Counted from the stretch's first letter, positions 1 through 8,610 are shown. The stretch: 64,000 bases of DNA from JAEINY01 sp942490535 (GCA_942490535.1 CALNXQ010000002.1:186001-250000); one strand, 5' to 3'. Numbers and translations: made by a program. Notes: a model not told the origin generated them from the sequence alone.

Positions 1-147
1 TTTTTCCTGAGTCCTGGCATTGAATTGCTTGCAGAACTCCATGATGTTCACTCCTTTTGCACCTAAAGCAGGTCCAACCGGAGGTGAAGGATTTGCTGCA
101 CCACCTTTGATCTGAAGTTTGATAAAATTTTCTACTTCTTTAGCCAT
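1..147 (-). CDS. rplK: 50S ribosomal protein L11 (N-terminal part, runs off the window)
   Basis: Only the first 49 codons are present; the gene continues past the left edge. The reading starts MAKEVENFIKLQIKGGAANP and continues with the proline-rich SPPVGPALGAKG segment that is diagnostic of L11, which binds 23S rRNA at the GTPase-associated centre. It lies 105 bp downstream of nusG on the same strand, the classical secE-nusG-rplK order. The start ATG is at 147. Confidence 0.97.
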   Translation of the reverse strand, partial: MAKEVENFIKLQIKGGAANPSPPVGPALGAKGVNIMEFCKQFNARTQEK

Positions 148-252
148 TGTAGCAATTCGTATTTATTAATATTAATATGTGATAGATTAAGATGCCTTTG
201 CTTGTAGGGGTAAATTCAAGACTTACCTCTGGAAGCTTTTCTACTAAGCCTG

Positions 253-798
253 CTACTCTTTTTCTACCTGCATAAAACTCAATTCCAATGGTGTTTTTCT
301 ACCGAAAATCTTCACCATCACTTTCAATTTCTTCTTCTCTTCGTTCACTTCTTCGATTAAACCATTGAAGCCGTTAAATGGCCCGTCAATAACTTTAACC
401 GTTTCACCCACGAAATAAGGTACATTGATTTCCTCATCTGAATCATTCAGCTCATCAACTTTTCCTAAAATTCGATTTACTTCAGATTGACGCAGAGGCG
501 TTGGTGTTTCATCATTATCCCCTAAGAACCCAATCACATTGGGAATACTTCTTAAGATATGAGGAATTTCACCTACCATAGCAGCTTCGACCAACACATA
601 ACCAGGCAAATAAGGACGTTCCTTACTGACCTTTTTTCCATTACGTATTTGATACACTTTTTCAGTAGGAATTAACACCTGACTCACATAGTCGCTCAAA
701 TCCAACCGGGAAACTTCAAACTCAACGTATTCTTTTACTTTCTTCTCTTTCCCTCCAATTGCCCGGAGAACATACCATTTTCTATCGACTTCGGCCAT
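253..798 (-). CDS. nusG: Transcription termination/antitermination protein NusG
   Basis: 181 residues, the usual NusG length. An NGN domain begins at KWYVLRAIGGKEKKV (about residues 7-21), includes the conserved LPGYVLV strand (about 64-70) and ends near residue 110. A C-terminal KOW domain follows, with VGETVKVIDGPFNGFNG (about 130-146). NusG binds RNA polymerase and couples it to the ribosome or Rho. It follows secE by 18 bp and precedes rplK, so it is probably co-transcribed with both. Confidence 0.97.
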   Translation of the reverse strand: MAEVDRKWYVLRAIGGKEKKVKEYVEFEVSRLDLSDYVSQVLIPTEKVYQIRNGKKVSKERPYLPGYVLVEAAMVGEIPHILRSIPNVIGFLGDNDETPTPLRQSEVNRILGKVDELNDSDEEINVPYFVGETVKVIDGPFNGFNGLIEEVNEEKKKLKVMVKIFGRKTPLELSFMQVEKE

Positions 799-816
799 CT
801 TTAGATCTTCTCTATA

Positions 817-1011
817 TTAGTAAAGGCTATTATAAATTTTATCCAATCCAAAGTCGAAAGTAGCATCCATTGCAAAGATCAACCCAGCAATAATAACCGA
901 AGCAACCATTACAACAATCGCACTATTAGTCAACTCAGACCAAGTTGGCCAAGAAGTTTTATTAAACAATTCGTTATGAACGTCAGTGAAATATGCCTTT
1001 ATCTTATTCAT
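817..1011 (-). CDS. secE: Preprotein translocase subunit SecE
   Basis: A 64-residue single-span SecE of the short type. The amphipathic segment YFTDVHNELFNKTSWPTWSE contains the conserved K-x-x-W-P motif and is followed by one transmembrane helix (about residues 28-50, rich in V, I and A). It clamps SecY in the inner-membrane Sec channel. It sits between tRNA-Trp and nusG, 18 bp before nusG. Confidence 0.95.
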   Translation of the reverse strand: MNKIKAYFTDVHNELFNKTSWPTWSELTNSAIVVMVASVIIAGLIFAMDATFDFGLDKIYNSLY

Positions 1012-1068
1012 AATAGTATTTCATTAAGCTGCCCATTTTAATATTTACATTTCTTAAAACCGGCATTT

Positions 1069-1144
1069 TGGCACGGGAGGAGCGACTCGAACGCCCGACA
1101 CCTGGTTTTGGAGACCAGTGCTCTACCAACTGAGCTACACCCGT
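1069..1144 (-). tRNA. tRNA-Trp (anticodon CCA)
   Basis: On the minus strand a complete cloverleaf can be drawn. The anticodon stem CTGGT/ACCAG encloses the loop CTCCAAA with anticodon CCA. The D arm contains AGCTCAGTTGGTAGAGC and the T loop is TTCGAGT. The discriminator G is followed by an encoded CCA (1069-1071). The acceptor stem has a U6-U67 mismatch (plus-strand A at 1078 facing A at 1139). The gene lies between tuf and secE. Confidence 0.96.
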
Positions 1145-1150
1145 AATTTA

Positions 1151-1172
1151 AAAACCGGGAATGATTTCCCGG
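1151..1172 (-). terminator. Hairpin terminator or attenuator after tuf
   Basis: On the minus strand CCGGGAA and TTCCCGG (1155-1172) form a 7-bp stem with a 4-nt loop followed by TTTTTAAATT. It lies between the tuf stop and tRNA-Trp, so it probably lowers read-through from tuf into trnW-secE-nusG. Confidence 0.7.
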
Positions 1173-1190
1173 CTTATTATATCATTGTAA

Positions 1191-2378
1191 TTATTCAACG
1201 ATTTCAGTCACCTGACCAGCACCTACTGTTCTACCACCTTCACGGATAGCGAAACGTAAACCTTGGTTCAAAGCAACAGGGTAGATCAATTGAACAGTGA
1301 TAGTTACGTTATCACCTGGCATTACCATTTCAGTTCCTTCCGGAAGAGAGATCTCACCAGTTACGTCTAATGTACGCAAATAGAACTGAGGACGGTATTT
1401 ATTGTGGAAAGGAGTGTGACGACCACCTTCTTCTTTCTTCAACACGTAAATCTCAGCTTTAAATTTAGTGTGAGGATTGATTGATCCTGGCTTAGCCAAC
1501 ACCATACCACGCTTGATCTCGTTTTTATCAATACCACGCATCAATAAACCTACGTTATCACCAGCCTCTCCGCGATCCAAAATCTTACGGAACATCTCAA
1601 CACCAGTACATACAGTCTTCCTACCTTCAGCGCCAAGACCAATGATCTGCATTTCTTCACCAGTTTTGATTACACCAGTTTCAATACGACCAGTAGCAAC
1701 AGTTCCACGACCAGTAATAGAGAATACATCTTCAACAGGCATTAGGAAAGGCTTGTCAATATCACGTGGAGGAAGTTCGATCCAAGTATCAACAGCATCC
1801 ATCAAATCCATGATTTTGTCAACCCACTGAGGATCGTTATTCAATCCACCAAGAGCAGAACCCATGATAACAGGAGAGTTATCACCGTCGAAATCATAGA
1901 AGCTCAACAAATCACGAACTTCCATCTCAACTAGCTCTAACAATTCCTCATCATCTACCATGTCCACTTTATTCAAGAAAACAACGATACGAGGAACGTT
2001 TACCTGACGTGCCAACAAGATGTGCTCGCGAGTCTGAGGCATAGGACCATCAGTTGCAGCACACACCAAAATAGCACCATCCATCTGGGCAGCACCAGTT
2101 ACCATGTTCTTCACGTAATCCGCGTGACCTGGACAGTCAACGTGTGCATAGTGACGATTTGCAGTTTCGTACTCTACGTGAGCAGTGTTAATTGTAATAC
2201 CCCTTTCTTTCTCTTCAGGAGCATTGTCGATTGAATCAAATGATTTCACTTCACAAAATCCTTTTGACGCTAACACTGTTGTAATTGCAGCAGTCAAAGT
2301 AGTTTTACCGTGGTCTACGTGACCAATGGTACCGATATTAACGTGAGGCTTCGTCCTTTGAAATGTTTCTTTAGCCAT
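1191..2378 (-). CDS. tuf: Elongation factor Tu
   Basis: 395 residues. The P-loop GHVDHGKT is at residues 19-26, the DCPGHAD switch II motif near 81-87, and the NKVD guanine-specificity motif near 136-139. Domains II and III end with GGRTVGAGQVTEIVE. EF-Tu delivers aminoacyl-tRNA to the ribosome as a GTP complex. The gene sits in the tRNA-Tyr, tRNA-Gly, tuf, tRNA-Trp, secE block usual for Bacteroidota. Opposite-strand open frames inside it are shadows. Confidence 0.99.
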   Translation of the reverse strand: MAKETFQRTKPHVNIGTIGHVDHGKTTLTAAITTVLASKGFCEVKSFDSIDNAPEEKERGITINTAHVEYETANRHYAHVDCPGHADYVKNMVTGAAQMDGAILVCAATDGPMPQTREHILLARQVNVPRIVVFLNKVDMVDDEELLELVEMEVRDLLSFYDFDGDNSPVIMGSALGGLNNDPQWVDKIMDLMDAVDTWIELPPRDIDKPFLMPVEDVFSITGRGTVATGRIETGVIKTGEEMQIIGLGAEGRKTVCTGVEMFRKILDRGEAGDNVGLLMRGIDKNEIKRGMVLAKPGSINPHTKFKAEIYVLKKEEGGRHTPFHNKYRPQFYLRTLDVTGEISLPEGTEMVMPGDNVTITVQLIYPVALNQGLRFAIREGGRTVGAGQVTEIVE

Positions 2379-2520
2379 AACTCGAAATATTAGACAATTA
2401 GATATAAATTGAATCTCAAATTAACTCATTTATTTATGCTGATCAAATTGCAATTTTTCTCAAATACAGCTTAATCAACTCAAATCAAGGTAAAAACACC
2501 TTAATTATTAAACTCGTTAG

Positions 2521-2593
2521 AGCGGGAGACGGGGCTCAAACCCGCGACCCTCAGCTTGGAAGGCTGATGCTCTATCAACTGAGCTACTCCCGC
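2521..2593 (-). tRNA. tRNA-Gly (anticodon TCC)
   Basis: The minus strand starts GCGGGAG and ends CTCCCGC plus discriminator T, giving a perfect 7-bp acceptor stem. The anticodon stem TCAGC/GCTGA encloses CTTCCAA, anticodon TCC. The T loop is present as TTTGAGC. No CCA is encoded. It lies 142 bp upstream of tuf and downstream of tRNA-Tyr. Confidence 0.96.
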
Positions 2594-2681
2594 ATTTTTA
2601 CAACAGGCTCACAAAGTTACAATATTCCAATTTTAATGTCACCAAAAAAACCAAAAAAAACCCGAGACTGTCAAAAAATAG

Positions 2682-2764
2682 TGGGGAGAGCAGGATTCGA
2701 ACCTGCGAAGTCGTAAGACAACGGAGTTACAGTCCGTCCCAGTTGGCCGCTTTGGTATCTCCCC
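2682..2764 (-). tRNA. tRNA-Tyr (anticodon GTA)
   Basis: An 83-nt class II tRNA. The acceptor GGGGAGA pairs perfectly with TCTCCCC, with discriminator A. The anticodon stem ACGGA/TCCGT encloses CTGTAAC, anticodon GTA. A long variable arm (GTCTTACGAC region) is followed by a T loop reading TTCGAAT. No CCA is encoded. It is the first tRNA of the tuf block. Confidence 0.96.
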
Positions 2765-2814
2765 ATAATTAATAAAACACTAGATCCAAGACAGACGTTT
2801 CGTCTTTTCAGTTC

Positions 2815-2847
2815 AATAGGCTGATCGCCTTAGCCAATCAGCCTATT
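2815..2847 (-). repeat. 11-bp inverted repeat downstream of hpf
   Basis: AATAGGCTGAT at 2815-2825 is perfectly complementary to 2837-2847 across an 11-nt loop. It lies 95 bp past the hpf stop and 50 bp before tRNA-Tyr. There is no clear T run on either side, so it may be a weak terminator or an RNA-processing hairpin between the hpf and tRNA transcripts. Confidence 0.5.
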
Positions 2848-2942
2848 AAAACCATATATCAACGCAGTGATACTACGCTAAAAACGGTGTGCAAATGTAT
2901 AATTAATTTTCAACAACACAAAAAAATCAGATTTTTTTTTGA

Positions 2943-3248
2943 TTATTTCGTACGCACCTTTTCCTTCCATTTAATCAATTGTTTACGCAAAGCATCCACA
3001 GATAAATCAACAGACTCTTCGAAGGTCTTTGTTTGTTTCTTCGCAAACAAATCACCACCAGGTATATTCAAACTAATTTCAGCAACTTTGTTTTCAGTGG
3101 AGTCCGACTTATCCAACTTCAAAATTACCTCTGCCGATACAATACCATCAAAAAACTGATCCAGCTTACTCATTTTTTGCTGAATAAATTGCTCCAATTG
3201 TTCAGAAGCAGTAAAGCGCACAGATTGAATCGTAATATTCATATGCAT
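2943..3248 (-). CDS. hpf: Ribosome hibernation-promoting factor, short HPF/RaiA type
   Basis: 101 residues, the short form without the C-terminal dimerisation domain. It begins MHMNITIQSVRFTASEQLEQ and keeps the beta-alpha-beta-beta-beta-alpha pattern with the basic C-terminal helix KQLIKWKEKVRTK expected to lie along 16S rRNA. It occupies the 30S tRNA/mRNA channel and protects idle ribosomes. Translation may start at M3 instead. It is 11 bp downstream of the Xer recombinase gene and probably in one transcript with rpsU and that gene. Confidence 0.92.
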   Translation of the reverse strand: MHMNITIQSVRFTASEQLEQFIQQKMSKLDQFFDGIVSAEVILKLDKSDSTENKVAEISLNIPGGDLFAKKQTKTFEESVDLSVDALRKQLIKWKEKVRTK

Positions 3249-3259
3249 TCCTCCATCTT

Positions 3260-4144
3260 TTAAGCTCTAGGATGAGCTTGTTTATAAATAGTATTTAATT
3301 TCTCAAAAGTATTATGCGTATAAACCTCCGTTGCCGCCAAACTCGAATGCCCCAAAATTTCTTTTATTGCATTCAAATCTGCACCTCGATTTAAGAGCGC
3401 GGTTGCAAACGTATGTCGCAATACATGAGGACTCTTTTTATTAACCGTAGAAACCAGCTTCAGATATTTATTAACGATCCTATAGACAAGTTTTGAATAG
3501 GCCGGCAAACCTTTCTCTGTTAAAAACAACACGTCAGTAGATACCCCCGGAAAGGATTCACGCCGAACATTTAGATACCGCTCAATGGCCAATTTCAATT
3601 CTCGTGTAATGGGCACAATACGCTCCTTATTACGCTTGCCCAAAACCTTAATTACACCTCCTGATAAATCCACTTGCGAAATTTTCAAGCCAACCAACTC
3701 AGCTAAGCGCATTCCAGTAAAGTAAAATACGTCAATTATCAACTTATCCCGACAAGCCTCATACCCTTCACCAAAAGACACCTCATCCAACAACAAATCC
3801 ATATCACTCTCCTTAATAAAGGACGGCAGTTTTTTGGAAATCTTGGGTGTAATCACTCTTTCAGTCGGATTATCTTCTAAGATACCCTCCCGCATGAGAA
3901 ATTTGCAGAATGTTTTTAAAGTAGCAATTTTTCGATTAACCGATCGGGCAGATATTCCCTGATCCAGCATTTCTACCATCCAGGACCGGATGATTTTTGA
4001 AGTTACATTATTCCAGGAGTCAATCCCTTCCTCACTCAGAAATTCACAAAATTGCTTTAGATCACATTGATAAGAAGTAATCGTATGCTGCGAATTTCGC
4101 CGTTCAAACTCTAAGTATTTTAAAAACGCGGATATATATTGCAT
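3260..4144 (-). CDS. Tyrosine recombinase of the XerC/XerD family
   Basis: 294 residues from the ATG at 4144; a TTG two codons upstream also fits. An N-terminal SAM-like core-binding domain (about 1-95) is followed by the catalytic domain. The active-site set is visible: R146 in TGMRLAEL, K170 in LGKRNKER, H240 and R243 in HVLRHTFAT, H266 in ILGHSS and nucleophile Y275 in EVYTH. It is probably a chromosome-dimer-resolution XerC/XerD paralogue; which of the two cannot be told from sequence alone. It lies between rpsU and hpf, not next to any mobile element, so a housekeeping role fits better than a prophage integrase. Confidence 0.9.
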   Translation of the reverse strand: MQYISAFLKYLEFERRNSQHTITSYQCDLKQFCEFLSEEGIDSWNNVTSKIIRSWMVEMLDQGISARSVNRKIATLKTFCKFLMREGILEDNPTERVITPKISKKLPSFIKESDMDLLLDEVSFGEGYEACRDKLIIDVFYFTGMRLAELVGLKISQVDLSGGVIKVLGKRNKERIVPITRELKLAIERYLNVRRESFPGVSTDVLFLTEKGLPAYSKLVYRIVNKYLKLVSTVNKKSPHVLRHTFATALLNRGADLNAIKEILGHSSLAATEVYTHNTFEKLNTIYKQAHPRA

Positions 4145-4150
4145 GTACAA

Positions 4151-4210
4151 AGGGTGTCATTTTTATGCTAATTACGAATATACGAAAAATAGCATAAAAA
4201 TCGACACCCT
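4151..4210 (-). repeat. Long inverted repeat between rpsU and the Xer recombinase gene
   Basis: Arm 4151-4170 pairs with arm 4190-4210 over 20 positions with a single one-base bulge, around a 19-nt loop. The stem ends only 6 bp before the recombinase ATG at 4144 and begins 13 bp after the rpsU stop. In the minus-strand RNA it would be a very stable hairpin covering the ribosome-binding region of the recombinase gene. No T run follows, so it looks more like an attenuator, translation blocker or processing site than a plain terminator. Confidence 0.75.
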
Positions 4211-4222
4211 CAGCCTATTTTT

Positions 4223-4414
4223 TTAATCCTCGTTGCGCTGTAGCTGCTCAATGTATATCGCTTTCTTCACTTCCTCTCTTCTCTTAATAGAAGGCTTTGT
4301 GAAAGCTTGACGAGAACGCAATTCACGCATCGCACCTGTCTTTTCAAATTTTCTTTTAAATTTCTTCAAGGCTCTTTCAATGTTTTCGCCTTCTTTAATA
4401 GGAATTACTATCAT
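4223..4414 (-). CDS. rpsU: 30S ribosomal protein S21
   Basis: 63 residues, the normal size. It begins MIVIPIKEGENIERALKKFK and shows the lysine/arginine-rich helices FKRKFEKTGAMRELRSRQAF and KPSIKRREEVKKA typical of bS21. A 14-bp palindrome (4505-4518) and an A/T-rich stretch lie upstream. It is followed on the same strand by the Xer recombinase gene and hpf. Confidence 0.96.
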   Translation of the reverse strand: MIVIPIKEGENIERALKKFKRKFEKTGAMRELRSRQAFTKPSIKRREEVKKAIYIEQLQRNED

Positions 4415-4620
4415 AGCTTATAATTTTATTTAGGCCGCAAAAATAACCATTAAACAACAAAAAATCAATATCATTGGGGCCAAAAATGATTTTACCCCTA
4501 CTTTTTTGCAGCTGCAAAGAAAGGGAAGATTCGTGATTGCAGCAAATTTTCGAGTTAATTTTTTATCGACAAATCGACTATAAAGTAAAGTTACTCATTA
4601 ATCCCCTTAATTACAAACTA

Positions 4621-5679
4621 CTATAACGAAAGATATTTGCTCAACCGAACTGTATCTTGATCCTTAAATGCAGGCAGACTAAAAACCTCTGATAACTTTT
4701 TAAAACGCCCTCTTGCACGCCGAAACTCACAAATATCTTTGGCCATGTAAAAATTCAGATATGGATGCATTTTCATCTTTCGCAGACCCGTATTCTGAAT
4801 ATTCAAAGGTTGTATCAAATGCTGATCTACGGTTATATTCTTTTCATTGTCCGCCAACACCACCGGTGAAATACCTTCTATTTCAAGAAGCTGATCAATC
4901 GAATAAAATCCGCCAATCTGGTTTCGATAGTAAACAATCCTTCTGGCATAATAGGGACCTATCCCCTTCAATAGACAAAGTTCAGAAGTATCGGCACTAT
5001 TAAGCTCAATCACGAAATGTTCAAACACTTTCATTTTCGGATCAACTTTTACTTTTAAAATCGATGGTGCAAACTCCCGCCACTCTTCCAATGAAAACTG
5101 CATCAGAGAATCTTTACCTATCCGCCTGGAAAAATAGTGATCACTTTGCTTAGTGATTATTTCATTAACCACCGCAGAATTTACACCTATTTCACCTAGC
5201 CATTCTTGGTCTGTTCGGTTAAGATCCACCAAATAACTACGCTTCTTCTTTTCGTTTTTTTCCAATTTCTTCTGGACTCCGATCTTTATGTAGGGCTCAA
5301 GCATCGAAAAAGTAGAAGAATCCAAACCATACACATTTTCAAAATCACTACCAGATCGAAAGCCACCTCCAGCTTCCCGGTATTTAAGAATATTCAGAAT
5401 CACATATGACTTTAATCCCAATTGCTCCATATCTTTAATGGAAATACAATTGGGATCAAAATCAAATAGAAAGCTTTTATGCGCCTGAACTTGTTTATCC
5501 CCACCTTCATTTGGGGTCGCCTGAACTTGCGCTAACCATTCGAAATAAACTTCATTATTTTGAGAAGGAGCATCTGCCGGAACGAAATAGTAAATTAGTA
5601 CAGAGATAACAATCAGTATAGACAGCACACCAAAACCTAATTGCTCCATCTTCGACATTTTGAATACATCACGCCACAT
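4621..5679 (-). CDS. Membrane-anchored helix-hairpin-helix (ComEA-like) protein
   Basis: 352 residues from the ATG at 5679. The frame extends 15 codons upstream, but MWRDVFKMSKMEQLGF followed by one transmembrane helix (about 17-34) is the usual start in this Bacteroidota family. The rest carries several helix-hairpin-helix units, including IELNSADTSELCLLKGIGPY with the GIG hairpin, VDLNRTDQEWLGEIGV, and C-terminal HPYLNFYMAKDICEFRR. HhH repeats bind DNA backbone; ComEA is a DNA-uptake receptor, but competence is not shown here. No obvious operon partner. Confidence 0.8.
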   Translation of the reverse strand: MWRDVFKMSKMEQLGFGVLSILIVISVLIYYFVPADAPSQNNEVYFEWLAQVQATPNEGGDKQVQAHKSFLFDFDPNCISIKDMEQLGLKSYVILNILKYREAGGGFRSGSDFENVYGLDSSTFSMLEPYIKIGVQKKLEKNEKKKRSYLVDLNRTDQEWLGEIGVNSAVVNEIITKQSDHYFSRRIGKDSLMQFSLEEWREFAPSILKVKVDPKMKVFEHFVIELNSADTSELCLLKGIGPYYARRIVYYRNQIGGFYSIDQLLEIEGISPVVLADNEKNITVDQHLIQPLNIQNTGLRKMKMHPYLNFYMAKDICEFRRARGRFKKLSEVFSLPAFKDQDTVRLSKYLSL

Positions 5680-5728
5680 GATTTCTTTTCTATTCAAGTT
5701 AACCAAACAAGGGGAAAACTTCAATAAA

Positions 5729-5753
5729 AAAAGATCGCCAACGTGACGATCTT
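5729..5753 (-). terminator. Terminator of the Na+ symporter gene
   Basis: On the minus strand AAAGATCG and CGATCTTT form an 8-bp stem followed by TTTTTATTG. It begins 30 bp after the symporter stop codon. Confidence 0.8.
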
Positions 5754-5782
5754 TCTGAAAATATTATTTTTCACAAACACTG

Positions 5783-7111
5783 CTAGAAAACAAGTTCCAA
5801 TACACCTAAACCTTTAAGAAAAACAAAACCAATAGCAATTGGTGCCACAAATTTTACTACAAATATCAGCATACTAACATACTTCGCGTCTCCTCCATTC
5901 GCATCCAGCTCCTCTTTCACTTTATACTTACCCAATACCCATCCGGCAAAAATGGCAATCAAGATACCCCCCAACGGCAATAAGATATTGGAAGAGGTCT
6001 TATCAAACACATCAAACACATCCTGAGACACCACACACAAGGCCCCTAAAAGAGTAATTAAACCAGCAGCCAATGCAGTGGCTGTTTTACGCTTCATCTT
6101 AAGCTCTTCACAAAAATATGCTACTACTACTTCCAGCAATGAAACGGAAGATGTTAAAGCCGCAATGACCAACAACACGAAAAATGCTATTGAAAACAGA
6201 TAACCACCAGCCATCTGGTTAAATACATTGGGTAGCGTTTCAAACACAAGCCCGGGACCTGCGTCGGGTTTTATTCCGAATGCAAATACCGCCGGAAAAA
6301 TAGCCACACCTGCTAAAACAGCAATCAACGTATCAGCCACTGAAACAGAAAATGCAGTTGTCAGCAAATTTTCCTTTTTCTGAATATACGAACCATAGGT
6401 AGCTATCACACCCATCCCAATACTAAGGGAAAAGAACGCCTGTCCTAAGGCTTCCAGAATAACATCGCCGGTCACTTTAGAAAAATCGGGTTGAAAGAGA
6501 AACAATAACCCCTTATGTGCACCTTCCAACGTTACTGACTTAACACACAAGACAATAATAATTACAAGAAGCATGGGCATCAGTATTTTGGTATATTTCT
6601 CAATCCCATTCTTGACACCGCCCATTACAATACCAGCTGTCATCACCATAAACACAAGCATCCAACCCATTGGTCGAACCGTTGAGGATGAAAAGTCCTT
6701 AAACAAAGTACTCAATTCACCTGATGTTTTTCCAGCCAGTCCATCCTGAACCGCTAACCAGGTATACTCCAAGGTCCAACCTGCCACGACAGCATAAAAA
6801 GCCAAGATCATAAAGGCCGCACCCACTCCCATAATACCTACACTCATAAAAATAGGCTTATCAGGCGCTAGGGTTTTGAATGCTCCAAACACATTTTTCT
6901 GAGATTTGCGTCCAATTAAAAGTTCTGACAACATGACCGGCAAACCAATTGCCAGAATAAACAATAGATATACCAATAAAAAGGCACCTCCCCCATTCTC
7001 ACCTGCCACATATGGAAAACGCCAAATATTGCCAAGACCCACTGCCGACCCTGCTGCAGCAGCTATAACACCAAACTTACCGGAAAAACTATCTCTTGAA
7101 GACGCATCCAT
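5783..7111 (-). CDS. Sodium-dependent transporter, SNF/NSS family
   Basis: 442 residues with about 11-12 hydrophobic segments. The TM1 signature GVIAAAAGSAVGLGNIWRFP (about residues 14-33) is the hallmark of LeuT-fold neurotransmitter:sodium symporters, with the unwound GxAVGLGN region that binds Na+ and the amino-acid substrate. Bacterial members import amino acids such as Leu, Trp or Tyr; the substrate here cannot be told. It stands alone between fbaA and the HhH gene, each separated by a terminator. Confidence 0.93.
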   Translation of the reverse strand: MDASSRDSFSGKFGVIAAAAGSAVGLGNIWRFPYVAGENGGGAFLLVYLLFILAIGLPVMLSELLIGRKSQKNVFGAFKTLAPDKPIFMSVGIMGVGAAFMILAFYAVVAGWTLEYTWLAVQDGLAGKTSGELSTLFKDFSSSTVRPMGWMLVFMVMTAGIVMGGVKNGIEKYTKILMPMLLVIIIVLCVKSVTLEGAHKGLLFLFQPDFSKVTGDVILEALGQAFFSLSIGMGVIATYGSYIQKKENLLTTAFSVSVADTLIAVLAGVAIFPAVFAFGIKPDAGPGLVFETLPNVFNQMAGGYLFSIAFFVLLVIAALTSSVSLLEVVVAYFCEELKMKRKTATALAAGLITLLGALCVVSQDVFDVFDKTSSNILLPLGGILIAIFAGWVLGKYKVKEELDANGGDAKYVSMLIFVVKFVAPIAIGFVFLKGLGVLELVF

Positions 7112-7149
7112 GACCTGAAAAATTAATTGTTTTCTTCAAAAATATAAAA

Positions 7150-7181
7150 AAGAGGCACATTGCATCGAACAACGGCCTCTT
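7150..7181 (-). terminator. Terminator after fbaA
   Basis: On the minus strand AAGAGGC and GCCTCTT (7150-7156 and 7175-7181) form a stem across an 18-nt loop, followed by TTTTATATTTTT. It is placed 26 bp past the fbaA stop. Confidence 0.7.
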
Positions 7182-7206
7182 CTTACCCACTTTTTTTTAC
7201 AAAAAA

Positions 7207-8283
7207 TTATAGTCTATCAATGCAATTCAAATCTTCAAATGCCTGTTTCAAGCGATTTATTATACCTGATTCTCCTTCACGCAGCCACTTACGAGGATCG
7301 TAATACTTCTTATTGGGTTTATCATCCCCATCCGGATTACCGATCTGCTTTTGTAGATACTCCCTATTCTTAGCTTCAAATACACGAATACCATCCCAGA
7401 AAGCCCATTGGGTATCAGTATCTATATTCATTTTAATCACGCCATATCCAATTGCTTCACGAATTTCTTCCAAAGAAGAACCGGATCCGCCATGGAAAAC
7501 AAAATTAACCGGCTTGGAGTCACCTCCAATTTTACTAACAATGTATTCCTGAGAAGACTTCAGAATATCCGGACGCAACACCACATTTCCAGGCTTATAA
7601 ACCCCATGAACATTACCAAAGGAGGCCGCAATAGTAAAATTAGGTGAAATCTTACTCAACTCTTCAAACGCATAATAAACATCTTCGGGCTGAGTATATA
7701 GCATCGAGTGATCCACATTGGTATTATCCACACCATCTTCTTCGCCACCAGTGATCCCCAATTCAATCTCCAGTGTCATGCCAATTTTACTCATACGAGC
7801 CAGATACTTCTTACAAATATCGATATTCTCCTCCATCGATTCTTCAGATAAGTCGAGCATGTGAGAGCTAAACAATGGCTTGCCCGTTTCTTTAAAATGC
7901 TTTTCACCAGCATCCAACAAGGCATCAATCCATGGAAGTAATTTTTTAGCCGCATGGTCAGTGTGTAGAATCACCGGCACACCATACGCTTCAGCCACTA
8001 AATGCACATGTTTGGCAGCAGAAACAGCTCCCAAAGCAGCCGCAGCATTTCCTTCCAAACCAATCCCTTTACCGGCATAAAAAGCAGCACCACCATGGGA
8101 TAATTGCACAATAACAGGTGAATTTACAACTTTAGCGGCCTCAATAACGGCATTTATTGAGTTAGTACCTACTACATTCACAGCAGGCAGAGCAAACCCT
8201 TGTTCTTTTGCCAGCTGAAATAATTTAGCCACATCTTCACCAACAACTACTCCAGGTTTAATTACGTCTAATACTCGATTCAT
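7207..8283 (-). CDS. fbaA: Class II fructose-bisphosphate aldolase, FbaA (class IIA) type
   Basis: 358 residues, nearly the E. coli FbaA length. Zinc and catalytic residues fall in the expected places: D109 and H110 in ILHTDHAAKK, the EIELGITGGEEDGVDN loop near 172-187, H226 in SFGNVHGVYKPGN and H264 in FVFHGGSGSS. It cleaves fructose-1,6-bisphosphate to DHAP and glyceraldehyde-3-phosphate. It is divergently placed from a second, only distantly similar class II aldolase across a 327-bp gap. A terminator separates it from the symporter gene. Confidence 0.96.
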   Translation of the reverse strand: MNRVLDVIKPGVVVGEDVAKLFQLAKEQGFALPAVNVVGTNSINAVIEAAKVVNSPVIVQLSHGGAAFYAGKGIGLEGNAAAALGAVSAAKHVHLVAEAYGVPVILHTDHAAKKLLPWIDALLDAGEKHFKETGKPLFSSHMLDLSEESMEENIDICKKYLARMSKIGMTLEIELGITGGEEDGVDNTNVDHSMLYTQPEDVYYAFEELSKISPNFTIAASFGNVHGVYKPGNVVLRPDILKSSQEYIVSKIGGDSKPVNFVFHGGSGSSLEEIREAIGYGVIKMNIDTDTQWAFWDGIRVFEAKNREYLQKQIGNPDGDDKPNKKYYDPRKWLREGESGIINRLKQAFEDLNCIDRL

Positions 8284-8610
8284 AACTTTTAATTTATAGT
8301 TCTAAATAATATGAAACAGAAATAATCACTATTAGTTTAATATTTAAAAACAATTTTAGACTACGATTTTACAAAGCTTTTTTCATTTTCCATGAGACAT
8401 TTACATCTATTTTAAGAAATCTACCTAAAGATCAAGCCCCAACAGCCCACCACCTTTAACTTTTATTAGCATCCGTAAAAATTGTATTAATCAGCGCCTT
8501 TTTATACTTTTGCGCGTCCCAAAACGACAGGAAACAAGGGTATAATTTACAACCATAAATATACAATTCCAAGACCTCATTCTAGTTATTAACATAAATC
8601 AATTAACAAA
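8284..8610. other. Divergent intergenic region between the two aldolase genes
   Basis: 327 bp without an open frame of note and rich in A/T. The plus-strand promoter at 8482-8512 drives the second aldolase with a leader of about 90 nt. I see no clear TAnnTTTG element for fbaA on the minus strand, and no strong hairpin. Confidence 0.6.
8482..8512 (+). promoter_or_regulatory. Promoter of the second aldolase gene
   Basis: TTG at 8482-8484 (-33 element) and TACTTTTG at 8505-8512 (-7 element, consensus TAnnTTTG) are 20 nt apart, matching the Bacteroidota vegetative sigma consensus. The predicted start is near 8519. Confidence 0.7.

Noticed and set aside
1477..1830. 117-codon plus-strand frame inside tuf
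   Set aside because: Antisense shadow of a strongly codon-biased gene; the same applies to the antisense frames in gap, the aconitase gene, purL, cysI and the VPS10-like gene.
3260..4144. Prophage or integrative-element integrase
   Set aside because: The gene is embedded between rpsU and hpf in the housekeeping block, with no attachment-site duplication at the neighbouring tRNAs.
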